Assembly: GCA_003993805.1 (NCBI GenBank)
Contig: RSEF01000001.1
Span: 91,709,557 to 91,773,556, forward strand
Direction: 5' to 3'
DNA from: Himantopus leucocephalus
Taxonomy: Eukaryota > Chordata > Aves > Charadriiformes > Recurvirostridae
DNA length: 64,000 nt
This document shows positions 21,822-33,875 of the stretch, piece after piece (position 1 is the stretch's first letter; each line of letters begins with the position of its first letter). The notes below the pieces were generated by a model that did not search any database, had not been told where the DNA came from, and was given only the letters and a program-made list of their open reading frames with translations. Position numbers and translations under genes: made by a program.

Positions 21822-24800
21822 CTGCAAAGAGATAAACAAAAGAAAGGTTTCACCATTAAAATAAATGGCACTGGCTCCTCCCCTGCACACTCTGAAAGGA
21901 AAGAATTTCTCAAGCAAATTCTCAGGTAACTGCTCTGCAGTAATGCTCTCACTGGGTTGGTGCTGAAACAAAGTGAAACTAAATGTTCTTACCTTGACTT
22001 GGTCATGTCACCTATACTTATAAATCTATTCAAAAGCCACTGGGTAGCAGAATTACCTTTTTAAAGACTCAGCACATGAAACTAGGGCTACCTATTGATC
22101 TCCCAACAGCACAATGCAATGAAATTTTTTCTGTAGGAAGATAAAAAACATTATTTGGAAGAATGCTCCATTGTGCTTATTTCTGCAGTCATCTACAATG
22201 TCTCAGAGTATCCAGCCCTGTATTTCCTCATCCTAGGGCAGGCAAGAAAGTCCTGGAGATAATTACAATTGATTGTATCATTTCAAAACATATTTGTCAT
22301 AAAATGCCCAGTCCCAATAGCCAGGTTGGGTTTTAGTACGAGTTCTAGGAGGTTTACTGTTATTTACCAGGGTTCAATGTCACAGAAGTCAGATTTCTAG
22401 GTTTATTATCTACAGGAAGCTCAACTTCTGCTACTCTCTGTCAGTGAGAGAACCTGAAGGAAATGCAAAGCTGCTAACAAAACACAAAATTAACTTCACT
22501 TTGCTTCTCACTCTTAACAATACCATGTCCTGTTAAGGAAATAAGGTTTCCCACCCTAAGTCATGGGGCAGGTCTTCAGAACAATGGCTGAGTGTTGCAC
22601 TACAGGGGGCCTAAAAGCTGGCCATCTTCTAGTACTTGCTCAAAATGGCTGTTACACAACTTCCCATCTGATCTGTGATCCCTGTGCACTGGGATCAGAA
22701 GTAGGAGTTTGTTGCCCTTTCATTAAATCTGCAAGCTACTAAACAGTACTATTACAGTTTCCTGCCAAATTTAGCCTTTGCCAAGATCAGAGGTGAAATT
22801 CACACCACTTTCACTGGGAGGGAGATCAGAGCACACACCCCCACCCCCCCCACCCCCAACTCAGGGTATTTTGCTCCAATTTACTTGGACCACTGCATGG
22901 GAAAAACAAAACAGCACCTAATCATGATTCGCAATGATATCCCAAAGCTGCTGGTGCTCACCTGTCAGCAGTGAGGAACAAGAGGAACAAAAGTTCTTGC
23001 CATCTAGCAGGTTCACAACACCCAGCACACCCCATTGTGCTTGCATAAATTACAACTTTTACTCAAACTGGAAACTCAAGGTCGGAGAACAGTACCTCCA
23101 CTAAAACAGGGTTCAATCCTGTCTTGTTATGAGCACTCACCTGGCATGATGAAGAGCTACAGACCTAACTTTTTGGGCAAATATCCCCACTTCCGTCTGA
23201 GGTGATTTTACCAGCAGGGCAGATAGTTTAGGGTACAACTGGCTACTTTTTGTTTTGCTGCTTCACAGAACGTGAAAGAAAAACTAGAATAGTATCTTCT
23301 CACCTTATCTATGAGTCAGGCTTATGTTTTCATAATCGTATGCATGGTTATTTTCATTTACTTCCCCCATGACCCTTATGTCCCCTCTGGGCCCCCTCCC
23401 TAGTTTGCTTGAAGCTTTTGAAACTGCTTTGCATCTATGGAGATTCACCAGTTTCATGAAGAATTGTGACCAGGAGTAAGCCTTATGCAAGATGCTCACA
23501 GACATTGCCACGGGAGGCAGAGTAAAGCATCTCCCAATGTACCAAATCCACAAGAGCTAACATCCTACAAAGCATAAAATTTGTTGTTGTGCAGGCAGAG
23601 AAAGAGAATAAGAGATGGAGATTAACTGTACTGCATTGGTGGTTATTTCCAGGCCCCTTCACACCTAAGAATTATCTTAGAAATCTGGAAGAAAACCCCA
23701 CAACTGTCTAAAGCTCACAAGCACATGCATTGGGTGACATAGAGGAAATTTTCAGCATTACTGTAAGGAGGCTGGGAAGCACCTCTGTTTCCAAAACTCA
23801 ACACACAGTAACTCCACAGGGTGAGTTGGGGAGCTTTGCACCACTGGGTGTGAATAAATGTCACATCATCTGTACCTGTAACAAGCTGGATGCAGCTGCA
23901 ACATGAGTGTGTGTGGCAGGAAAAAGTCAACCAGCTGCTATCCCTATGAAAAGGCTGGTACAAAACACACACATGTACGTGGCAGGAAAGGGCTACAGGA
24001 CTTTCATCTCTTCCCCCAAATCCCTCCTCTCCAATTAATAGTCTTGAAATGATTTCTCATTGCCTTTCATGGTATGTCGTCAGCAAGGTCAATGTGAACT
24101 TGGGAATAGTAGAGAACTGTGAGGGGATGCAAAACAGAAGTCGCCTGATCACATCCTGCTGCAGGACCCAGTGGATATCACTGCAGGTTTAACTGTCTGC
24201 AGTTCATGGAATCAGTCACCCTATTGCTCTTGCTTTACATTTCATCTGCTCTGTCCTTGAATTGGTGCAGTTTTGGTGCCTCAAGCCCTCTCAGGAATCT
24301 ATTCTGTGGCTCAGCTGCTTCACCCGTTAGATGAGAACTGCAGGGTGTTGCTCAGGCTGAGAGCTCGATGGTTCAGGAGGTTAGAAGCAGCTCTCACCAC
24401 ACAACATTCATTTGAGGTTTTAAATGGCATTTCTAAGCTGCCAGGGCTGTACATTGCCAATAACTGATGGCACTTCAATCAATGACTTCATGACACTCCA
24501 CAGATGAGACTGTAAATGTTTCCAAAGAAGTTTCTACCAAACACTGAAATTGTTCAATGTAACTTTAATTCAGACCCTGAATTCAGACTTTAAAGGTTAT
24601 TCACAAATGTATTCCTTGGACTTTCATACTCTATTAGGCTCAGAAATCACAGCTGTAGCTCAAGTGTTTTGAAAGAGGGCAGTTAATTCTGGAATCATCA
24701 GGCCAAAAGCAATAGATCATTGCAAATAAACAAGGTGGTGGTAAGAGCAAGATCAGAGCAAAAGGCTTACAGAGGAAGGGCAAGTAAAGGACAGAAAGGA

Positions 24801-27800
24801 GAACATGTGATCAATAGAAATATTGGCCCATGAAGATATGCACCTCAGTATCCAACTCCAATTATCAGGTAGAAGAAAGAAGCCCTTACCAGCATCTCTT
24901 TACCATTTGAAAAAAATACCAGCAAAATCCTTAACAGAGACTGGGTCAAGAGGAAAAGGTGGCAAGGAAATGACTCCAGAAGGCTCATGTTTATGTTTAT
25001 TTAGACAAAGTTAGAAGCAGCTAATTGCTTATTTGAGGGACAAGAGAGCTACCTTCAAACGTAGGAAATCAGGAAAGTAACAGGGCTACTGGCACTCCAT
25101 GGGATGGACATGAAGACAGAAAAAGACCAAGAGCAGAAGGAGAATCAAAGCTGGAGAGCAGAAAAAGAGACAGGTGGCCTTTGTCCCTTTGACAGGGTCT
25201 CAGTTCAGGAGACCCTCTATGTACACTTCCATACAGGAGAGATCATTTCTTCACTTGCTTGTGGTAGCCACCCTAGTATTTTGGTAAACTCACTTTGCTT
25301 TTTGGCAGAAGACCAGTCATCTACTGCACCTTCACCTTTCCACAATGCCTCTGTCAGGGAAGAAGCATATGACACTTGATGTGAAACGTTAGCAACCAAG
25401 CTCTTATGGATTAGCAACACACCTGTGTTGTCCCTAGGCAGACCACCGTGGGGATCCAACCTGAATGCCAGACACCTGAACACATTGGGAGAAGAGTCCT
25501 TTACAATGCAAAATGAAGTGGTATGTCAGCTGAGACAGCAGACATGTCCACATTTGCTTTTTCTTCCTGCAATTCTAACGTCCTGCTGAAGACAACCATG
25601 GAGTAACTCCTTTCCAACTGCTGTAGTGATTGGGTTAATGTGCCAAAGTGCACAATGTGATTATAGTTCCCTTCAGAGCTTTCTGGTAACACACATTAGT
25701 GCAGTACTACAATTATACCACAGTACCTGTACTGATCACGCTCTCACAATGGCAGAATCCCAGGCACACTGGAAGTTCTCCTTTCCACAGACTTTTAACC
25801 TCCCAAAGTAAGATATCTCCATCCCTAAATTACACTGAAAGTTCAGATTACATAAAAAATAAGGTGATGGAGGGGCTATTAAAGACCAAGGCTTACCTAT
25901 GCAAACAGGATTATCTGCAGTGACTGAAGAGAGTAAATAGGAAGACTTCAAAGATTCAATAAAAGACATGACATCCTAAAAACTTCCACAAGGTGGCATC
26001 CCGTACCAAAGAGTAATAACAGTATAAGGACTAAGTAGCAGTACTGTTGATGCTAAAATTTATACTTTAAACCTTAGGGCCCAGGACAAATGCTTTTTTC
26101 ATTCATGCTTCTTTAAAAAATCACAAATAATTCCACTGACTCAATTGAATACAACCATGCCAACCAAAGCTAGCTAGAATTCTAGCATTAAAATAGCTTT
26201 CTCTGGCACTTTATTCTCTACCAATATAATTTTTTGTACAACATGAACACTGTAAAAATGCTCTCACTGCAATTTATTCTCACAGGATCCATCTCTTTGT
26301 TTGGTACAACTGAATCTGGGAGGGTGAAAGCAGAAAAATATATCAAGTCATCTTATTAATTCCTTTTTCACCATATAATTAAATAATATATGCTTCTTGG
26401 TATTTAATTGTGTGACAGTGATGGCATTGACATTCCTTCCCCAGGGAACTGGGTTCCAACACCATAATAAATTTCACTGGATTTTTCTTCTCAAAAAATG
26501 TTGGCTCATTTCCCTCTCATGACCAGAAACTATTCTCCTCCAGGCAACCATCAAATCTCTCCTTCCCCTGGTGTTTATGTCATGCAGGTAACTATCATAA
26601 AGTCAGTCACATACATGGATACACATCCTCTTACATATAGGGTAGTTTAGTCAAGCTACAGCACACATATTTTGAGCTTAAAAGCAAACAAAAGAAACAC
26701 CAACTTTCCTCACAGTTTCTCCCTCACTTTGGTATTTCACTATCAAAGCCTGAATTCTCTTCAGTACCTCAGCATCTCTCTGTTGTCATCACTGCGCCCA
26801 GAAGAAATACCGCATTCTAGGAAAGAGAGTCTCAACTCAAGAGAAATTAGAACTTCAGATAAACCCAGAGAGAGAAAAACCCAAAAGCAAGTCTTCCCCT
26901 GACAAGTGCTATCATCAGAGTGGGAAAGGGGCTCTTTTATTTTATTCTGGATTTTTGAGCATTGTGTGAACTAATACAACAATAAAAACTTTGATAATAG
27001 AGCATCATATCCAGGTTCACTTGCCTTAACTTAAAGAAGATATAGTAAGAGTTTACAAGACCTAGGGAAGGACAACACAGATGGTCAGAGGTATGCCAAG
27101 ACTGACATATTGTACAGAAGGAGATTGTGCACAGGATTATCTAGCCTGGGAGGAATTATTATACAGGATGTGAATGAAATATTCACAACTCTAGAGGTCA
27201 GTGTGAAAACCAAACAGCCTTTAATCTTTTCCAATAATAGGAACAAGGGGAATATTAGCAAGCATTATGTAGTATATTTTGCTTCACATAACTGAGAAGT
27301 AAATTGATAAATTATGCCATAGGTGATTACAAGAATCAAGTATTGTGGCAACAATTGTCAGTAAGGGCTAGATAATTTCATTTATTGTTAACAGCATTTG
27401 TAGTTTGTTAGCATATATACAAATAATGACATTTCATGCTTCTCAGAGGAAGATATCATGCTTCTCAGAGTAAGATAATGCATGCAGAATCCAGCAAAAC
27501 TACCGGGCAGCAAACAAGTTGGGGTAAAGAAGGGGTAGGATATGCCATTCTGGTAAGGTTTATTAATGAAGTAATATCGATAGACTTACCCTTGAAATAA
27601 GTCATTAAATAGCATCAGGAAACAGAAATCTGATAAGGAAGGCACTACCAAGAGGAAAAGGGATGAGGCCATACTCTTGCTGACTTTTGCCATTATTCCA
27701 TGCTATGCACACAATTCCGTGTCCAGGTGGCTTTTAAAACCCTCCCTTGTGTTGGGGTCAGCAACACTTTGGAAAAGCTGTCAATAATATTTTCCATCTA

Positions 27801-29500
27801 TTTGGTAAGTCCTACAAGATAAAGGTTACCTATCTTAGCTCTTCTTTTCAAGACAGAGAGTTTTTACACCATTTTCCAACTGAAGATGAGTCAGTGTGCA
27901 GAGGAGATGAGGAAGAGAATGGCCCTTATGAAGCAGTACAGTCTTCTCACTCTGTCATTTTTTTTTGTTGATTTTTTTTTTGTCATTTCCCCTCTCCTTC
28001 ATTTATGGTATCTTAAAGAGCTCAGAGGTTTCCTGTGGAATCACGAAGCAGCACATCTTGGAAAACAGTTTGAAAGGCTGTTCTTTCCCACCATGCAGGA
28101 ATTTTAAAAGAAAAATTCTATGAGACATTAAAAAGATGGACATCATCTTCTTTAGCAGCTGGAAACCTGATTCAAAGATGCTTCAGATCAGTAGGAAGAG
28201 CTCATATCTTCTGTGCATTTTGGATATGGTGCTTCATTCGGAAGCAGTCTGGTGTGGAGATTCAAAAGAGTAAGAAATACTGTTCAAAAAACCACCACCC
28301 TGTCTTCCTGTCTCAACAGACACAGCAGTCCCTGTTCTTGTTTCAATGCACATTAACCTAAATTTTGGAAGATACTAACTTGATTGTCCAGAAATATTAT
28401 CACCACAAATAACAGGATTTTTCAAAGTATCACAATGCATTAACTGCTCTGTTGAGAGCACAATATTAATCAAAGTGGGGGCCGACTTCAAGGGGAAAGG
28501 GGACTCAAAGCTCAGCAGTAGAGCCACTCCATTCATTTACTGTAAGACAGAGGAGCTCATCTTTTGCTTTTGCCGTATTCTTCCCTGAGTTACAGATCAG
28601 AATGATTGTTCTGGAGGGAGGCAGGGATGGGAACTACATGGTTTCTACCACTTCAAAACAGAGATATACTTTCTGCAAAAGTTTTTGGATGCCACTTGCC
28701 ATCTCTGGATTTGGGTGGTTGATCCGTCTCTGGAAACGGCTGGTGCTTCAAGGAGATTTTCAGGTAAACCCAGATAAATTTTTCTGCTCTGTCTTGATAA
28801 TCCACACGATTAATCAAAACTGGGTCTTAACAGCTGAAATCAGAGAAAGTCTCTTGCAAAGCAAGATCATCTTTTAAATATGATCCAAAATATAGCGAGG
28901 ACACCATAATCTGTATAGTTCTTCAGCCATAGACTAAAAAATGAGAATGGAGGATGGAAGTGGGTGAATAAACTTAATAATACCTACTTAGTGCTACTAC
29001 CATAACAATATGGCAAAGATTTAACAGCATTCCTATCATTGATGCAAGACAAAGGAATTATTTTGATGCCTCCTTTCAGTCTAGTGCTTTAACAGCTGTA
29101 ATGACAGTCTGTGTGTAACAGAAGGTACAGAACTGAACTCTGTGCAAATGCTGAAGCTCCTTAATTCATCTGCCAGAGAAAGCGGTTATCTTCTTCCTAC
29201 AGTCATCCCCCAGCAATACTGCTGGGATGGTCCTGAAAAACTGAAATGATTTATCAGAGACTGTGATCTTTCGTGGGGCTAGCAGAGGTAGAGCTACCCC
29301 GAGGAGCATTAAATTCTGAAACTTTTACTAGTCTGTGTTTTTGGAATGTGTAAATATGCAGCCAGAAGCCTTAAGCTTTGGCTTGGATGTCCTACCTGGT
29401 CACTTTGGAGTCTTCAATAAAGGCCATGTTTCGCAGAAAGAAGCTGTAAGAGCTGAGTTTGCTTGGTTTCTCAAGGACAGCTTAATCTCCTCTTTACTTA
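21822..29500 (-). other. TSPAN9: TSPAN9 5' intron (left part), nothing else recognised
   Basis: Long non-coding sequence upstream of the TM1/TM2 exon. I searched for the missing first coding exon (which would encode the start of TM1) and did not see it. Short open frames look random. Mammalian TSPAN9 also has very large 5' introns, which fits. Confidence 0.5.
27435..27478. repeat. 22-bp tandem duplication
   Basis: CATGCTTCTCAGAG(G/T)AAGAT-type unit occurs twice in direct succession. Confidence 0.85.
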
Positions 29501-29504
29501 GTTG

Positions 29505-29665
29505 AAGGGTAGCTCGGGTAGTTTATGTTGCACATTAGGAGAAACTTTCACTGAGCAATTAGTACAGCACTGGAAGAAGTTACCAAGAAGGTGTCACAAT
29601 CTCCAGTCTTAGAGGTTTTCAATGCTTTGCTAGAGACAGTCATGGCTGACCTGACCTAGCACTAG
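29505..29665 (+). repeat. Old CR1 3' UTR fragment
   Basis: A diverged CR1 3' UTR in sense: 'gcactggaagaagttacc', '...caatctccagtcttagagg', 'gacctgacctagca'. No intact tail was seen. Confidence 0.6.
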
Positions 29666-29859
29666 CAACAGTACCACTTCAGTATGACTCGCAGAGATTC
29701 CTGCCAAGTAACAAGTATGTGATTTTATAATTTCCTCAGCTACCATGTTCCTCCTAATTTGTGAAAAATACAACAACTATGCCATTTCTAATGAACATAA
29801 CAAATCTATTACCTTTGGAAGCCTTATGGGAAAAGCTCTCATGCCCATTCCAGGGAATC

Positions 29860-30565
29860 AGCACACCTGGGTGTCTCTCCAATGCCTGTACACCAGTGCA
29901 TGCAACACAGGGAACAAACAGGAGGAACTGTACATCTGAGTGCAGTTACAGGGCTATGACATCACTGCAATCACAGAGACAGTGGGATAATTCACATAAC
30001 TGGAGTATTCTGATGGATGGGTGCAGGGTCTTTAGAAAGATCAGGCTGGGAAAACAAGGTGGGATGTTGCACCTTATGTGAGAGAGCAGTGGAAATGCAC
30101 AGAGCTCTGCCTTGGGACGGGTGAGGAGTCATATTAATAGGCAGACCAATACAAGTGATGTTTTAGTAGGTATCTGCTATGCACCTCCTGACACGGAAGA
30201 AGAAGTAGATGAGGCCTTCTTCATACAACTGGAAGAAGCCTCACATTCACAGGCCCTGGTCCTCATGAAGGATTTCAACCACCACAATGTCTGCTAGAAG
30301 GACAACCCAGCAGGGCACAAGCAATCTAAGAGATTTCTGGGATGCACTGCTACCGATTTCCTGACACAGGCAATTGAGGGGTCAACGAGAAGAGGTGCTC
30401 TGTTAGACCTGCTGCTTACAAACAGGGAAGAACTTGTTGGGGATGTGAAAACCAGGGGCAGCCTTGACTGTAGCGACCATGAGATCGTAGAATTCAGGAT
30501 CCCGTGAGGAGGGAGCAAGGCACTGACTTTTCTGGAGAGCAGACTTCAATCTCTTCAGAGATCTG
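29860..30565 (+). repeat. CR1 LINE ORF2, endonuclease part (left of the Polinton)
   Basis: The CR1 endonuclease domain is recognisable with several stops and frameshifts: GNKQEELY near 29910, YDITAITET near 29956, VGICYAPPDTEEEVDEAF near 30165, then SQALVLMKDFNH near 30250 (the catalytic D-F-N-H/P motif), and CSDHEIVEF near 30470. It stops at FRDL, exactly where the Polinton begins, and resumes at 39625 or 39631 after it. Confidence 0.9.
30560..30565 (+). repeat. Left target-site duplication, GATCTG
   Basis: Six bases directly before the left inverted repeat. The matching copy after the right end is GACCTG (39625-39630), 5 of 6 identical with one transition. Polintons are known for 6-bp duplications. 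Confidence 0.85.
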
Positions 30566-30767
30566 AGTAGTACAGGTTTCAATGATATGCAAGACAAGAA
30601 GTGACAAGATCCCCCCCTTCCCGACCAATGGCCTTCAGGGGCCATTTGCCCCAGACGTCACTCCCCTCTTTTGGTCACGTGGTCTGTCGTGATTGACTAG
30701 CAGGACCAGCCACCCCCTACTGGTTTAGTACATCAGAGCTGGACAGCCCTTCCCCATACATACACAG
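30566..30767 (+). repeat. Left terminal inverted repeat of the Polinton
   Basis: It starts AGTAGTACAGGT; 35 of the first 41 bases match the reverse complement of the right end. A second well-matched block spans about 30636-30720 (GGGGCCATTTGCCCCAGA..., GCAGGACCAGCCACCCCC), and a third ends with CCCCATACATACACAG at 30752-30767. The left copy lacks a few tens of bases present at right after position 41. It keeps CpGs that are TpG/CpA in the right copy. Confidence 0.92.
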
Positions 30768-30775
30768 GGAACATT

Positions 30776-30944
30776 ATCATAGAATCATAGAATCGTTAAG
30801 GTTGGAAGGGACCTTTCAGATCATCTAGTCCAACCATTAACCTAACCTGACAAAACCACATCTAAACCATATCCCCAAGTACCTTGTCTACCCTTTTTTT
30901 AAACACCTCCAGGGATGGCGAATCCACCACCTCCCTGGGCAGCC
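30776..30944 (-). repeat. CR1 3' fragment next to the left inverted repeat
   Basis: It starts ATCATAGAATCATAGAATCG, the reverse complement of the CR1 tail, and runs into the antisense 3' UTR up to 'ccctgggcagcc'. It sits inside the Polinton boundaries, so it inserted after the Polinton. Confidence 0.9.
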
Positions 30945-31460
30945 AGGTATAAAATGGATAAAACATCCTTTAATAACAGCTAATGGAATGAATAACTAAA
31001 GTTTAAATATAAACAAAAGTGAAAGGCTAGGTCGAGGTCCCCCACTTTAGCAGACTGCAGAAGAAGCCCTGACATGTCTGCGGTAGGGGGAGACTTCAAG
31101 AAGGTGGAGGGGCACCAAAAGGGTGATAGGCATAGACAAGTTGAGACATGCCCAAGGATGATAGACCCCTCCTAGGAGGCCACCAAGGAGGCCCCAGCAC
31201 AAAGCCTGTTATGTTCAAAGAGCCCAGTCCTTTGAGTGGGACTGAGAGGGCCCTACATCTTCCCACAAAACACCCGCCTGAACTTTACTGTACAGCTGGG
31301 GAGGCCCCCAGACCTCTCTGGGAAGCGGGAGCTGGGTCTGGTGGAAATACAGTAACCACACAGCTGGAATAACATCAGCGAAGATGCCATCTTTGAAATA
31401 GCACTGCAGGGTAAAGCATGGCAGTACGATTTGTAGTAAGGCTATTATCTGTTCTTCGCC
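30945..31460. other. Unassigned interior of the Polinton
   Basis: About 500 bp between the CR1 fragment and the minor-capsid remnant. It may contain an ERV or Polinton 5' remnant (for example an open stretch EDAIFEIALQGKAW near 31385), but nothing was identified with confidence. Confidence 0.4.
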
Positions 31461-31925
31461 ATGTTGATGACAAAGCTTCAGCTGTTGAGCCTGGTGTCGA
31501 GCCTCACTCCAGCAGTGAGCCTGGTCTGTGACCTCGTCACAAGGAAAACAAAGCTCAAAATGGATGAAAAGCCTTGCACATTTTCTACAACTGGGGATCT
31601 GGCACGTATTTTGGGGGCTTCTCTAGGTGTTGCTGCTAAGAAATTTCCTTTTATGGCCTACATCATGGGAGAATTTAACTTGCTCTACCTGTACACAGAA
31701 CTTGTAGAGCACCAGCTTGTCAGGGACTATGTTCCAACTGGCGCTAATAAGAAGGTGATTGAGACAGTGATGTACGATAAGCCACACTACATGCCTGTGA
31801 ACCACCAGCACATCGACACAATCAGCATTGAAATAAAGACTGACCAGAACAAGCATGTCTCATTTTGCTTTGGGAAGGTGATTGTGAACCTGCCTCTTCA
31901 GCCCCAGAAGCCTCTGATATTTTAA
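31461..31925 (+). pseudogene. Polinton minor (penton-like) capsid protein, C-terminal remnant
   Basis: A 154-codon open frame. Its second half (about residues 75-145) matches the C-terminal part of the Polinton minor capsid protein: an L-Y-T-E-L-V-E-H-Q-L-V segment, then a D-K-P-H-Y-M-P-V motif, then D-T-I-S-I-E-I and a terminal F-G-K-V-I-V-N-L strand. This single jelly-roll protein forms the vertex (penton) capsomers in the proposed Polinton virion. The N-terminal half of a usual copy is not recognisable, so the ATG at 31461 is probably not the original start. It lies immediately upstream of the small basic gene and major capsid gene on the same strand, the expected neighbourhood. A truncated relic. 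Confidence 0.82.
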
Positions 31926-32090
31926 GAAACCATGCCAAAATGGTAGTTGCAAAATATTAAAGGGTCCCATCTTGTACATAAATTATTACAGAGCTCAGGC
32001 CGGCAATGGACTTCCTGGTTTTCAAGACGTTCCTGTGGTGTATGGTGCAGGCGTTAGAAGTATATTCTATATACTTCTATATATTCCTGT

Positions 32091-32424
32091 TTGGAAGGGC
32101 TTTTGAAAAAGACTTTGGAAATCATTAAGCCACACGTTAAAAGTGCTGCTGAAGATATTGCAAAGAACATGTTTGGAAACGTTTCCAAGGTTGTCATGGG
32201 CAAGTTGGAAACTCCTTCAAATCACAAGGGCTCGGGACTTGCTTGTATTAAAAGAAAAAGCCCTAAAAGAAACAAAGCCATGTCATGCCCCCAGAGAGAA
32301 GGTCCACCCCAGCCCTTTAAAACAAAAAGGAAGGGGTGCTAGACAACAATCTGACCAGAAGACTAAGAACAAGCCAGGCCAAATGGTGCAAAAGAAACAG
32401 AAAACCCAGAGAAAGAGGTCCTGA
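32091..32424 (+). pseudogene. Polinton small basic capsid-associated protein remnant
   Basis: Two overlapping frames (32091-32342 and 32143-32424) carry a helical start (LLKKTLEIIKPHVKSAAEDI) and then a strongly Lys/Arg-rich tail, split by a frameshift. Small basic proteins of this kind, comparable with adenovirus core or minor capsid proteins pVI/pX, sit between the minor and major capsid genes in Polintons. No ATG is present at the start; the frame opens with TTG, so the start is lost or upstream. The functional analogy is inferred from position and composition. Confidence 0.6.
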
Positions 32425-32459
32425 TCTACTGCTAGAAAAGGAAATCTATTTTGAGGGGG

Positions 32460-33715
32460 ATGGCTTTCATTCATGGCTGCTCAGAAGAATGCACCAAATC
32501 CAAGCTGGATTTGTCTGAACTGTCCCAAACACTAACCAGCATTGAGAAAAGCCTGTTTATTGAGGTGTCTCCAATTTCCACTCTTGTGGAGTCTGCACTT
32601 CTGGACTTTTTCATAGTTGGGAATGGAGAAGATTACATAGACCTGAACAACACCCTACTGTATCTTTGCTGCAAGACTGTAAAAGTTCATAGGTCCAACC
32701 TCAGAGCTGGTGAGGCTGTGCTGCTCATGAATAACCCACTGGCCTCTATTTTCAGCCAGCTGGACGTTACACTGGGGATCAACTGATAAACCAGAGCAAC
32801 AACTGCTACTCCTACTGTGCTTTCATTGAGTTGCTTCTCAGCTACAGCTGACTTGCTGTCCAAGCACTTCTCCACAGGGCTGTTCTGCAAAGACACGGCT
32901 GGGCAGCAGCAAGCAGTCAGGCTGGATGACATCAATAATGAGGGGTTCAGGCAACGCTCAGCTCTGGCCCGGAGTATGAACTATTGGGACCCCTCCACAG
33001 TGATCTGTGCTTTCAAGACAAACTTTTGATGAATGGTGTGGATGTAAAAATTAAGCTGACATGCAGCAAAGACAGCTTTTGTTTGATGAGCTCCCTGGAG
33101 CAGGATCCTGCAAGCTGGTTATTACTTGTGCTTTGCTATTTGTGAAGAAGGTGCAGGTGGTCGCTTGAGGGTATTTGGTGTGTGCTGAGGCATTACTTAA
33201 CAGCCAACACTAAATAGCCAGTGGACTGGGGGGCATTAAAGTGTTCAGCATACTGGCCAGCAATTGTGTCAGCAACAACGAAGTTTGTTTCTGAGACAGC
33301 TTCCCAAGCTTGTTACTGGCTTCATAGCTAATGATGCTTTTAGCAGCAATTATGCTAAGAACCCTTTCAATTTTAGACCTTTATGATACAAATTTTTTGC
33401 CCCTGTATGCGGATGGTGAACAAACAGCAGTGAAACCACTGCAGCCTGATTTTGAGAATGGCTGCTGTGTGAGAGAATACATGCAGCTCGTTCAGGTGAT
33501 CAGCAGCCCTCTGAAAGACCATCTCCTACTGGTTGACAGGGAAGAGTTTGCCCATGGCTATACACTGTTTGCCTTTGACCTGTCTCCAGACCGAAAATGT
33601 GCTGATCACTATTCGCTGATTAAAAAAGAAAACCTGACAGAAGAGATATGCTTTGCAAGGGCCTTGATCACCACCATTAATATGATCGTGTATGGTACGT
33701 TTGACAACATGATAG
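32460..33715 (+). pseudogene. Polinton major capsid protein (double jelly-roll), disrupted
   Basis: The ATG at 32460 opens MAFIHGCSEECTKS, the conserved start of this family. It continues through a G-N-G-E-D-Y-I-D-L-N-N-T motif near residue 60 to a stop at 32786. The match continues in another frame (about 32840-33029: STGLFCKDTAGQQQ), then NGVDVKIKLTCSKDSF near 33036, and again at 33380-33712 (YADGEQTAVKPLQPDF, RGF/EFAHGYTLFAFDLSPD). At least three frameshifts or stops are visible. The family forms the hexon-like capsomers and is often listed in databases under a C. elegans-derived name, F54H12.2-like. The last few residues are missing because an ERV LTR starts at 33716. Confidence 0.92.
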
Positions 33716-33875
33716 TGTCCTGGTTTTGGCTGGGATAAAGCTAATTTTCACAAGAAGCTGGGAGGACATCAGGACAGCTGTCCTAAACCAGCCAAACTAT
33801 GGTATTTGATACCATATGACATCATTGTCAGTATGTATCTGGGGAAGTTGGCCGGGGGTGGGGATCACTGCTATT
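33716..33875 (+). repeat. Avian ERV LTR fragment (plus orientation)
   Basis: It starts TGTCCTGGTTTTGGCTGGGA, the usual beginning of a widespread avian ERV LTR, and has the 'ggaagttggccggggg' landmark further on with a decayed TATA-like stretch before it. It looks internally deleted compared with typical copies. It starts exactly where the major capsid frame breaks off. Confidence 0.75.

Noticed and set aside
31461..33738. A host multi-exon gene (F54H12.2-like annotation) for the plus-strand frames
   Set aside because: That database name denotes Polinton capsid proteins. The frames are broken by frameshifts, lack splice sites and lie within transposon termini.
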